NCBI GenBank assembly: GCA_031287655.1
Contig: JAITSR010000069.1
Span: forward strand, 1-8,518
Source: Clostridiales bacterium
Lineage (GTDB): Bacteria; Bacillota; Clostridia; WRLR01
Length of the DNA: 8,518 nt
Direction: 5' to 3'
Shown here: positions 1-6,528 of the stretch, piece by piece
Numbering within the stretch: the stretch's first letter is position 1
Layout of the letters: every line of letters begins with the position of its first letter
Translations under genes and position numbers: made by a program
The notes under the pieces: generated by a model
Told to the model about the DNA's origin: nothing
The model's input: only the letters and a program-made list of their open reading frames with translations
Database searches by the model: none

Positions 1-1480
1 CGCCCACAAGGCCGCCGACGCAGTTCCCTTCGGTTTTGCCGTCGCCGCCCGGAACCGGAGCCCCATATTTTAGGATGCGTTCCAAGTCGTCCGCAAGCGC
101 CCGCGCAAGGCTCCCCTCCGAGTCGTGGGAGTGCAGCACGATTGCGCCGCGCTGCTCGTTCAGCCTGTCGATCCGGTCCTGCAGGTTCTTTAGCACGCGC
201 GCGTTGTCCCGCCGGAAGTAGTATTCATGCGCTCTCACAAACGGCAGATAGAGCAGCGTGCCGAGCGCGAGATTGAAAAACTGGAGAAAAGAGCCCGCGA
301 GCGACCCGCCCGTCGTGATAAAACCGCCGATCCCGATCGGCGTCGTCCATTCGACCACGGAAACCGTGAGCGGCACGAGCCGGAGCGTCATCGCGGTATA
401 TGAAATGAGCGTGAACAGCGGCGGGATCAGCAAAAAGGGGATCAGAAGGTAAAAATTCAGTACGATCGGCAGACCGTAGATCATCATCTCGTTGACATTG
501 ATCAGTCCGGGAAAGATGCTGAACGTCGCGATCTTGCGGATATTCGCCCGCCGCGTGCCGAGGAACAGCGCGAGGATCAGGCAGAGCGTCGCGCCGGAGC
601 CGCCGAGAAACACGAAGACGTCGAAGAACTCCTTCGTGAAGATCTGCGTCGGCGCGAGCCCCTGTGAGACGAGACTCTGGTTGATGTCGAGCGCGGGCAG
701 GATTCGGGCGCGGACGACGGGCTCCAGCACATTGTTCCCGTGAATCCCGAAGAACCATAACACATGCGTAAAGATCACGAAGAAAAAGACGAAAAGGGAC
801 GACGGCAGCGCCTCAAACAGGCGGAGGAACCAGTCGTTGATCGCCGTGAGAATATTCGGGATGCCACAGGCGCCAAGCGCGAGGCGGAGCGTGACAAACG
901 CGATGAGCGTCAGCGCAGAGGGAATCAGGGAGGAGATCACGCTCGAGAGGTCGCGGTCGGCGGAGTTGCCGTACATGCGGAGCGTCAGCGCGCGAACCCC
1001 GTGCAAAGCCAGAAACAGGCTCGTCGAAAGGTATGCCGTGATCATCGAGACAAACACGCCGAGCGGTCCTATCCAGTCAAGCGCGAACCTGCCGTCCTCG
1101 ACGAGCACAAGCGAGAAAAGGCTCATCACCGAAACGAGCGCGCCGACGACCGGGCTCACGCCGCGGGCGACTGCAACCCGATTGCCGCTCACGATCGCGT
1201 GGGAGACCGTAAAGTTCATGCACAGCCCCATGATCGAAAAGGTCGCCTGATAGATGCCGCCGCCGAAGTCTTTCCAACCTTCGCCAAATACCGAGAACAT
1301 CAGCGCCTGATAGGGCGCGATCGGCAGATTGTTGATGAAGATCGCGAGCGACCCTAAAATCATCAGCGGGATCGTCAGCGTCAGGCCCTGCCGCACGGCT
1401 GTTACAAACGATTTGTCGTTCAAACTGTCGATCAGCGCGCGGCCCCAGCCGGTCACGCGTGAAAACTCAGACTTGTCCAC
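1..1480 (-). CDS. PTS EIIC permease (lactose/cellobiose type) with C-terminal extension, partial
   Basis: This is the membrane sugar-channel subunit of a phosphotransferase system, cut by the left window edge after 493 residues. Residues about 1-415 are strongly hydrophobic with many membrane segments. They carry family landmarks: GIHGNN near residues 245-250, an NEMM-IYGLPIVLN block from residue 330 (the usual family form is NEP-x-x-FGLPIVLN), and WTTPIGIGGF further on. Residues 415-493 are hydrophilic and cytosolic. They begin with a basic, coiled-coil-like stretch (RVLKNLQDRIDRLNEQ) followed by SLARALADDLERIL, which resembles the lead-in to EAL domains in EIIC-EAL fusion proteins. The EAL part is a guess because the sequence ends there. 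Start: GTG at 1480, with AGGGGGT 9 bases upstream and no other start codon in the open frame above it. No EIIA or EIIB gene is next to it. The EIIC call is firm; the specific sugar is unknown. Confidence 0.88.
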   Translation of the reverse strand, partial: MDKSEFSRVTGWGRALIDSLNDKSFVTAVRQGLTLTIPLMILGSLAIFINNLPIAPYQALMFSVFGEGWKDFGGGIYQATFSIMGLCMNFTVSHAIVSGNRVAVARGVSPVVGALVSVMSLFSLVLVEDGRFALDWIGPLGVFVSMITAYLSTSLFLALHGVRALTLRMYGNSADRDLSSVISSLIPSALTLIAFVTLRLALGACGIPNILTAINDWFLRLFEALPSSLFVFFFVIFTHVLWFFGIHGNNVLEPVVRARILPALDINQSLVSQGLAPTQIFTKEFFDVFVFLGGSGATLCLILALFLGTRRANIRKIATFSIFPGLINVNEMMIYGLPIVLNFYLLIPFLLIPPLFTLISYTAMTLRLVPLTVSVVEWTTPIGIGGFITTGGSLAGSFLQFFNLALGTLLYLPFVRAHEYYFRRDNARVLKNLQDRIDRLNEQRGAIVLHSHDSEGSLARALADDLERILKYGAPVPGGDGKTEGNCVGGLVG

Positions 1481-1489
1481 TGACGTCCA

Positions 1490-1496
1490 ACCCCCT
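1490..1496 (-). promoter_or_regulatory. Ribosome binding site for the EIIC gene
   Basis: On the minus strand the sequence AGGGGGT matches the AGGAGGT anti-16S consensus at six of seven bases and lies 9 bases before the GTG codon at 1480. It decides the start, because the frame stays open upstream but contains no ATG, GTG or TTG near a better site. Confidence 0.65.
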
Positions 1497-1525
1497 ACCT
1501 GAATACGCTCCGCGAACTTACCTTG

Positions 1526-1558
1526 TATATATACCCAAATCTCCCGAAATGTTCACAA
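1526..1558 (-). promoter_or_regulatory. Possible promoter of the EIIC gene
   Basis: On the minus strand a TTGTGA box (1558-1553) is followed by an AT run TATATATA (1533-1526) that could serve as the -10. The spacing is about 19 bases, longer than the 17 preferred by the housekeeping sigma factor, so this is a weak call. The -35 candidate overlaps the left arm of the 1550/1641 inverted repeat. Confidence 0.25.
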
Positions 1559-1650
1559 TGACTTTGCGGACGCATATTTCGATTTTTTGCGATTTGATTT
1601 GTATATCTATAAAAAGGGTAATAATACTACGTCGGTGACGATTGTGAACA
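1550..1650. repeat. Inverted repeat in the divergent intergenic region
   Basis: TGTTCACAAT at 1550-1559 is perfectly complementary to ATTGTGAACA at 1641-1650, with 81 bases between the arms. The arms do not extend beyond 10 bp. They lie between the EIIC gene and the pilus operon, one overlapping the candidate EIIC -35 and the other downstream of the candidate pil promoter. They could be two copies of a regulator site in opposite orientation. The loop is too long for a tight RNA hairpin, and chance occurrence is possible. Confidence 0.4.
1587..1613 (+). promoter_or_regulatory. Possible promoter of the pilus operon
   Basis: TTGCGA (1587-1592) and TATAAA (1608-1613) are separated by 15 bases in the AT-rich part of an otherwise GC-rich intergenic region. 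The spacing is short, so the call is tentative. A transcript from here would have a leader of roughly 70 bases before the PilB start. I looked for a cyclic-di-GMP riboswitch core in the 1481-1691 gap and saw none. Apart from these sites and the inverted repeat, I see nothing else in this stretch. Confidence 0.25.
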
Positions 1651-1691
1651 CGTTAACCGTTGGTGAAATAAGGAAAGGAACGGGCTTATAT

Positions 1692-3425
1692 ATGCTGCGG
1701 TATGCAAAAAATTGGGATATGTGCGGCGGGATGCTGCGCGCGGCGGCGGGAGACACAAGCGGCGGCGCGGGCGGTTTCGGCGGCGGCGCAAGCGGCGGAC
1801 AAGCCGGGCAAGCCGGACGAAAAGCCGCGGGGCTGACGGACCTTGACAGCATCACGGTGGAGCCGGATGCGATCCACTGCATTTCCGACGAGATCGCGCG
1901 CAAATACAACGTCCTGCCGATCCGCGTCGAGGAAAACAAACTCTACGTCGCGATGGCGGAGCCCGTGAACGTGCTCGCGGTCGACGACATTCGCTTCATT
2001 ACAAAGAAGGCCGTCGTCCCGGTCCCCGCCGACGCCGCCGTGATTTCCCGGAAGATCGACGTGTGCTTTTCGCGGCAGCGTTCCGTAAAGGCGCTCGAGG
2101 ATTTAAAAAACGAGTATCGCCACGCGCCGGAGGGCGGCCCCGGCAGCATCGGCTTCGGTATCAGTCAAGGCGTCGGCGCCGCGTCCGGCGCCGGGGCGGG
2201 CGGCGGCGCAAGCGCGGGTTCCGGCGGGGCGCGGCGGCAAACCGAGGGCGCGGAGGACAGCGAGCTTTCCAACGCCCCGGCGGTCCGCCTCACAAACTCG
2301 ATCCTGAACCAATCCGTCACAATGAAGGCAAGCGACATTCATCTGGAGCCGTTCTTTGACTCGGTGCGCGTGCGTTACCGCGTCGACGGCAGCCTGATTG
2401 AGAACATGACGATCCCGAGCGAGCTCTATTCGGCCGTGTCGACGCGCATCAAGATCATGGCGGGCATGGACATTGCGGAGCGGCGGCTCCCGCAGGACGG
2501 GCGGATCGAAATGTCGATCGACGTCTGCGCTTGTGACATTCGCCTCTCGTCGCTGCCGACCGTGTTTGGTGCGCAGATCGAGATTCGCAAGCTCGACCGC
2601 TCGGGCTTTTCGTTCGAGCGCGGGATGCTCGGCTTTTCGGAGCGCGAGACCCGGCTTATCGACGACGTGATCCGCGTCCCGCACGGGATCGTGCTTGTGA
2701 CCGGGCCGACCGGGAGCGGCAAGACGACGACGATATACAGCCTGCTGCACGAACTGAACAAAATCGAGAAAAATATTGTTACGATTGAGGATCCTGTGGA
2801 ATATATGATAAGGGGGATCAACCAGGTTCAGGTCAACACAAAGGCCGGGCTCACGTTTGCGGGCGGGCTGCGCAGCATTTTGCGCCAAGACCCGGACATC
2901 ATCATGGTCGGAGAGATCAGGGACGAGGAGACGGCGGAGATCGCCGTGCGGGCCGCGATAACCGGCCATCTCGTGCTGTCGACGCTCCACACAAACGACG
3001 CCCCCGGTTCGATCGTGCGGTTGATGGATATGGGCATCCAGCCCTATCTTTTGAGCGAAGCCGTGACCTGCGTGATCGCCCAGCGCCTTGTGAGAAAGCT
3101 CTGCGTGCATTGCAGGACGGAGCGCGAGGCGAACGAGACGGAGATGGCGCTCCTGCGGCTGGACGCCCCGGCGAAAATCTATGAGCCGACGGGCTGCCCC
3201 CAGTGCAATCAGATCGGGTATCTCGGCCGACACGCGATTCATGAGGTTTTTTATATCGACAGCAGCGTAAAGCTGGAGATCGAACAGGCCAGAAGCACGG
3301 GCAAGCTCAGGGAAATGGCGGTCGAGTCCGGCATGACGACGCTGCTGGACAATTGCCGGGCGCTTGTGCTCGACGGCCGCACTTCAATACAGGAGTTGGT
3401 GAATACTGTCTATGCCAGAGAATAA
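1692..3425 (+). CDS. pilB: Type IV pilus assembly (extension) ATPase PilB
   Basis: This is the cytosolic hexameric ATPase that powers pilus polymerisation, 577 residues from ATG 1692. Residues 1-47 are short and Gly-rich. Residues about 48-126 match the second half of the T2SSE N-terminal domain (IARKYNVLPIRVEENKLYVAMAEP). A second Gly/Ala-rich linker spans about 148-181. The catalytic part begins with the ASDIHLEP motif near 213-220. It continues with Walker A GPTGSGKT (338-345, Lys344), an Asp box (ITIEDPVEY), Walker B DPDIIMVGE (400-408) and a His box (HLVLSTLHT, 426-434). A zinc-binding tetracysteine is formed by C471/C474 and C502/C505, a feature of PilB/GspE and not PilT. Start: AAAGGAA lies 11 bases upstream of this ATG. 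In-frame TTG 1587 and GTG 1644 lack a ribosome binding site. It is the first gene of the operon, and its 3' end overlaps pilT by 14 bases. The usual N-terminal RLGxxL subdomain appears absent. Confidence 0.93.
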   Translation: MLRYAKNWDMCGGMLRAAAGDTSGGAGGFGGGASGGQAGQAGRKAAGLTDLDSITVEPDAIHCISDEIARKYNVLPIRVEENKLYVAMAEPVNVLAVDDIRFITKKAVVPVPADAAVISRKIDVCFSRQRSVKALEDLKNEYRHAPEGGPGSIGFGISQGVGAASGAGAGGGASAGSGGARRQTEGAEDSELSNAPAVRLTNSILNQSVTMKASDIHLEPFFDSVRVRYRVDGSLIENMTIPSELYSAVSTRIKIMAGMDIAERRLPQDGRIEMSIDVCACDIRLSSLPTVFGAQIEIRKLDRSGFSFERGMLGFSERETRLIDDVIRVPHGIVLVTGPTGSGKTTTIYSLLHELNKIEKNIVTIEDPVEYMIRGINQVQVNTKAGLTFAGGLRSILRQDPDIIMVGEIRDEETAEIAVRAAITGHLVLSTLHTNDAPGSIVRLMDMGIQPYLLSEAVTCVIAQRLVRKLCVHCRTEREANETEMALLRLDAPAKIYEPTGCPQCNQIGYLGRHAIHEVFYIDSSVKLEIEQARSTGKLREMAVESGMTTLLDNCRALVLDGRTSIQELVNTVYARE

Positions 3426-4722
3426 TTTTGCAAGCCCGCCCGCACAGGGCGGTGGCTTCGGTGTTCCAAAAAGCGGCGGCTTCGGCCTTTCGCAAGGCGG
3501 CGGATTTGGAGTGCCCCCAAGCGGCGGCTCCGGGGCCGCGCCGCCTTCACAGCCCGCGCCTCCCACGGCTTCGCCCGCACAGCCCTCCGCGGCGGCGCCC
3601 TCGACCACGGCCACCGCACCTGCGCCCGCACCCGCACCCGTCGGCGGGCTCGACACAGGCGATTTTAACGCCCTGCTCGAGTTTGCGTGCAAGCACAACG
3701 CGACCGACCTTCACATCGGCGTCGGCAGCAGGCCGGTCATGCGCGTCGGCTCCGTGCTCGACGCGATCCCCGATACGGAGGTCGTGCTGCCAAAAACGGC
3801 GGAGGCGCATGTCCGCTCCCTTGTCGATGAAAAGCAAATGGAGGCGCTGCTCTCGCTCGGCGAGATCGACTTTTCCTTTTCGCGTTCGGGACTCGGGCGC
3901 TTTCGCGCGAACGTTTATAAGCAACGTAACACATTTGGAATCGCGATCCGCTCGCTGCCGTTCAACATCCCGCCTTTTGACTCGCTCGGCCTGCCCGGCG
4001 TGATCAAGTCGTTCGCGAAGCGCGGAAAAGGGCTCGTGCTCTCGACCGGCTCGACCGGCAGCGGCAAGACGACGACGCTCGCGAGCATCATCGACATCAT
4101 CAACTCGGAGCGCAAATGTCATATCATCACGATCGAGGACCCGATCGAATATCTGCACAGGCATAAAAGCTCGCTTGTCGGCCAGCGCGAGATCGGCTCC
4201 GATACCCGTTCGTTTTCCAATGCGCTCCGCGCTGCGCTGCGCGAGGACCCGGACGTCATCATGGTCGGCGAAATGCGCGACGTCGAGACGATTTCGATCG
4301 CGCTGACCGCGGCGGAGACGGGGCACCTCGTCTTTTCAACGCTACACACGGTCGGCTCGGCTAAAACGATCGACCGGATCATCGACGTGTTCCCCCCGAA
4401 TCAGCAGAATCAGGTGAAAAGCCAGCTTGCGACCGTGCTCGAGGGCGTGATCTCCCAGCAGATGATCCCAAAACGGGACGGTGCGGGCGTCGTCGTCGCG
4501 TGCGAGGTGATGGTCGTAAACAACGCGATCCGCAATCTGATCCGCGAGGGCAAGCCGTTCCAGATCAACAGTATCATTCAAACGAGTACGAACGTCGGGA
4601 TGCAGACGATGGAGGCGAGTCTCGCGGAGCTCGTGACGTCGGGGCTGATTACGCAGGACGACGCGATCCTGCGGGCGTCCGACACGCAGCTTCTAATGCA
4701 GCTGCTGAACCGCCGGTACTGA
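3412..4722 (+). CDS. pilT: Type IV pilus retraction ATPase PilT
   Basis: This is the hexameric ATPase that drives pilus depolymerisation and twitching motility, 436 residues. Residues 13-41 are a GGGFGVP-type repeat. Residues 42-79 are Pro/Ala/Thr-rich, ending in an AP repeat. The catalytic part starts near residue 83 with ATDLHIGVGSRPVMR (97-111). It has Walker A GSTGSGKT (213-220, Lys219), an Asp box ITIEDPIEY (239-247), Walker B DPDVIMVGE (279-287) and His box HLVFSTLHT (305-313). The PilT-specific AIRNLIREGK signature is at 372-381, and no zinc tetracysteine is present. All this separates it from PilB. The start overlaps the end of pilB by 14 bases, which suggests translational coupling; GGTGA lies 9 bases upstream. 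PilT family members are usually about 350 residues, so the N-terminal extension explains the extra length. Confidence 0.94.
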   Translation: MPENNFASPPAQGGGFGVPKSGGFGLSQGGGFGVPPSGGSGAAPPSQPAPPTASPAQPSAAAPSTTATAPAPAPAPVGGLDTGDFNALLEFACKHNATDLHIGVGSRPVMRVGSVLDAIPDTEVVLPKTAEAHVRSLVDEKQMEALLSLGEIDFSFSRSGLGRFRANVYKQRNTFGIAIRSLPFNIPPFDSLGLPGVIKSFAKRGKGLVLSTGSTGSGKTTTLASIIDIINSERKCHIITIEDPIEYLHRHKSSLVGQREIGSDTRSFSNALRAALREDPDVIMVGEMRDVETISIALTAAETGHLVFSTLHTVGSAKTIDRIIDVFPPNQQNQVKSQLATVLEGVISQQMIPKRDGAGVVVACEVMVVNNAIRNLIREGKPFQINSIIQTSTNVGMQTMEASLAELVTSGLITQDDAILRASDTQLLMQLLNRRY

Positions 4723-4763
4723 ACAAAAGGCGGTCGGGTCGCCGAATAAACACGAAAAAGGAA

Positions 4764-4770
4764 GAGGTGG
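4764..4770 (+). promoter_or_regulatory. Ribosome binding site fixing the TTG start of pilC
   Basis: GAGGTGG lies 7 bases before TTG 4778. The protein from this TTG begins ALFEYKAK, matching the usual PilC opening (x-x-F-x-Y-K-A), so the rare start codon is well supported. Confidence 0.65.
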
Positions 4771-4777
4771 GATACAC

Positions 4778-5974
4778 TTGGCGCTGTTTGAGTATAAGGC
4801 AAAGAATATGGAAGGCCGGCTCATCACGGGGGACTATAGCGCGCCGACGCTCGACGCGCTCGAGGACATGCTGCGCGACCGCGGCTATTTTGTCGTCGAC
4901 TGCCGGGAGCGGAGGGCAAAGCTGAAATTCGCGCCGTTCACAAAGGTCAGCTCCCGCGAGATCGCCGTGTTCTGTCGGCAATTTTCGGTGCTGCTGAACG
5001 CGGGCGTCACGATCGTCGAGTCGATGTCGATCCTGAAGGGCCAGACGGAGAGCCGCCGCTTGGACGCCGTGATCGAGAGCGTCCACGACCAGCTTCAGCG
5101 CGGCAGCGTGCTGTCCGAGGCGATGTCGATGCACCCGGATGTTTTTGAGGAATTTTTCATCAACATGGTCAAGGTCGGGGAGGTCAGCGGCACGATCGAC
5201 TCCGTGATGGCGCGGCTCGCGGATTACTATGAGCGCGACAACAAAATTTCGCAAAAGGTCAAATCCGCGATGACGTACCCGGTGATCCTCGCGGTGCTGA
5301 CGGTCGCCGTGATCGTGCTCCTGATGGTCAAGATTCTGCCGATGTTTTCCGATATTTTGGGGCAGATGGGCGAGGAAATGCCCGCGATCACGCGCGTTTT
5401 GATGGCGATCAGCGGCTTTTTTGTGCAGAACTTTTTCCTGTTGGCGCTTTTTGTCGTTGCGGTCGTTCTGTTCTTTCAATATTTTCGCGGGAGCGCGGTC
5501 GGGCGCTATTGGTTTGACGGTTTAAAGCTCACGTTTCCGGGCGTGCGCGCGGTCAGCCTGAAAATCATCACGGCGCGCTTTGCGCGGAGCATGAGCATTT
5601 TGCTAAAGAGCGGCATCCCGATTATCAACGCGGTCGACATCATGAAGCATATGATCGGGAACCGCGTCGTCGAGCGGCGGTTTGAGGCGTGCAGTACGGC
5701 GATCAAGGAGGGGAAGGGGATCGCGGGGCCGATTCGGGATTTGCGGCTGTTCCCGAACCTACTCGTCCACATGATCGCGGTCGGTGAAAATTCGGGCGAG
5801 CTCGACGAGATGCTCGGCAGGACGGCGGGCTTTTTTGACCTTGAGGTCGAGGAGGCGATCGACCGGCTGACCGTGATGATCGAACCGCTGATGATTATCG
5901 TGCTCGGCGCGGTCGTCGGTGTGATTATCGTGTCGATCATGCTGCCGATGATCAGCATTATGACGGCGATGTAG
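4778..5974 (+). CDS. pilC: Type IV pilus inner-membrane platform protein PilC
   Basis: This is the inner-membrane core protein of the T2SSF/GspF family on which the PilB and PilT hexamers act, 398 residues, a typical family length. Two homologous cytoplasmic T2SSF domains are visible. The first spans about 63-190 (CRQFSVLLNAGVTIVESM and VGEVSGTIDSVMARLADYY). The second spans about 266-391 (FARSMSILLKSGIPIINAV and VGENSGELDEMLGR). Membrane segments lie near 166-186, 215-234 and 369-391, the last preceded by the conserved IEPLMII. The start is a TTG codon with a good ribosome binding site. The gene follows pilT after a 55-base gap, and the next gene begins 53 bases downstream, consistent with one operon. 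Confidence 0.94.
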   Translation: MALFEYKAKNMEGRLITGDYSAPTLDALEDMLRDRGYFVVDCRERRAKLKFAPFTKVSSREIAVFCRQFSVLLNAGVTIVESMSILKGQTESRRLDAVIESVHDQLQRGSVLSEAMSMHPDVFEEFFINMVKVGEVSGTIDSVMARLADYYERDNKISQKVKSAMTYPVILAVLTVAVIVLLMVKILPMFSDILGQMGEEMPAITRVLMAISGFFVQNFFLLALFVVAVVLFFQYFRGSAVGRYWFDGLKLTFPGVRAVSLKIITARFARSMSILLKSGIPIINAVDIMKHMIGNRVVERRFEACSTAIKEGKGIAGPIRDLRLFPNLLVHMIAVGENSGELDEMLGRTAGFFDLEVEEAIDRLTVMIEPLMIIVLGAVVGVIIVSIMLPMISIMTAM

Positions 5975-5984
5975 TGGTGGGCTT

Positions 5985-6004
5985 GTACTTTCCGGTGGGG
6001 GTAC
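5985..6004 (+). other. Possible RNA hairpin between pilC and the first prepilin gene
   Basis: GTACTTTC (5985-5992) can pair with GGGGGTAC (5997-6004) around a CGGT tetraloop. The stem is 8 bp, but three pairs are G-U. It is not followed by a U-tract, so it is not a terminator. It ends 9 bases before the prepilin ribosome binding site and could mark an mRNA processing or stability point, as inference only. Confidence 0.25.
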
Positions 6005-6013
6005 GCGCAGGTG

Positions 6014-6020
6014 AAAGGAA
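6014..6020 (+). promoter_or_regulatory. Ribosome binding site for the first prepilin
   Basis: AAAGGAA lies 7 bases before ATG 6028. It favours this start over the in-frame GTG at 5974, which overlaps the pilC stop and has no such site. Confidence 0.6.
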
Positions 6021-6027
6021 TAATCGT

Positions 6028-6471
6028 ATGAATGGCAAAAAACGCTCGGATAGACGCGAGCGGGCGCACGCAAGCATATGGGCGCGCGGCGGGGACGATC
6101 GGGGGTTTACGCTTGTGGAACTCGCGGTCGTCGTTGCGGTCGTTGCGATTCTGATCGCGGTCCTGTTCCCGCGTATGAACGGGTTGGTCTCGGGCGCGCG
6201 GCGGTCGGAGGTTCGGCGGGACGCACAGCACATCAGCGCGGCGATTGAGCTTATGAAAATTGAAGGTGTCTATGACCCGGACGATACGCGCCTCGGGGAT
6301 CGAATCCGGGAGAGCGCGGGCAGGGATTTTGAGGGGCGTGTCACGGAGCTGAAAACGGACGGCGGCTTCACATACACGCGGCAGGTCGGCGGCGAGTCCT
6401 ACTCCGTGACCTATGACGCCGCAACCGCGGACTTTACCGACACCGTCCCGCGGGACAACGGCGGCGGCTGA
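6028..6471 (+). CDS. Type IV prepilin-like protein (first of three), possible major pilin
   Basis: This is a 147-residue pilin precursor. A 26-residue leader rich in Arg and Lys ends in Gly26. Prepilin peptidase would cut before Phe27, giving the mature N-terminus FTLVEL with the conserved Glu at mature position 5. A hydrophobic helix follows and mature position 22 is proline, as in many pilins and pseudopilins. The C-terminal part is a small soluble head domain without cysteines, ending DNGGG. The head has no match I recognise. The leader is much longer than the 5-10 residues of ordinary type IVa pilins. Being first after pilC and carrying Glu5 and Pro22, it is a candidate major pilin, but a minor or pseudopilin role fits equally. 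Confidence 0.85.
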   Translation: MNGKKRSDRRERAHASIWARGGDDRGFTLVELAVVVAVVAILIAVLFPRMNGLVSGARRSEVRRDAQHISAAIELMKIEGVYDPDDTRLGDRIRESAGRDFEGRVTELKTDGGFTYTRQVGGESYSVTYDAATADFTDTVPRDNGGG

Positions 6472-6528
6472 ATTTGAACGGGTCAGACGCGGAAAGCGAG
6501 CGGACTGCGAGCGACGGGAGATTTTCTT

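Noticed and set aside
764..1357. Plus-strand open frame of 197 codons
   Set aside because: It is antisense to the EIIC gene and highly charged, the mirror of membrane helices, with no convincing start context.
1481..1691. Cyclic-di-GMP riboswitch ahead of the pilus operon
   Set aside because: It was expected from clostridial pilus loci, but I found no conserved GEMM-type core or matching stems in this gap.
1587..1691. Upstream TTG (1587) or GTG (1644) start for PilB adding up to 35 residues
   Set aside because: No ribosome binding site precedes either codon, the added residues match nothing in the family, and they overlap the candidate promoter.
2103..3242. Long minus-strand open frame of 379 codons opposite pilB
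   Set aside because: It lies wholly within pilB, has an Arg/His/Asp-rich composition without family motifs, and is explained by the GC-rich codon bias of the plus-strand gene.
4649..5479. Minus-strand open frame of 276 codons opposite pilC
   Set aside because: It is rich in His, Arg and Asp, the typical mirror of a hydrophobic membrane protein gene, and shows no motif.
5974..6027. GTG start at 5974 for the first prepilin
   Set aside because: It overlaps the pilC stop, has no ribosome binding site, and would lengthen an already long leader to 44 residues.
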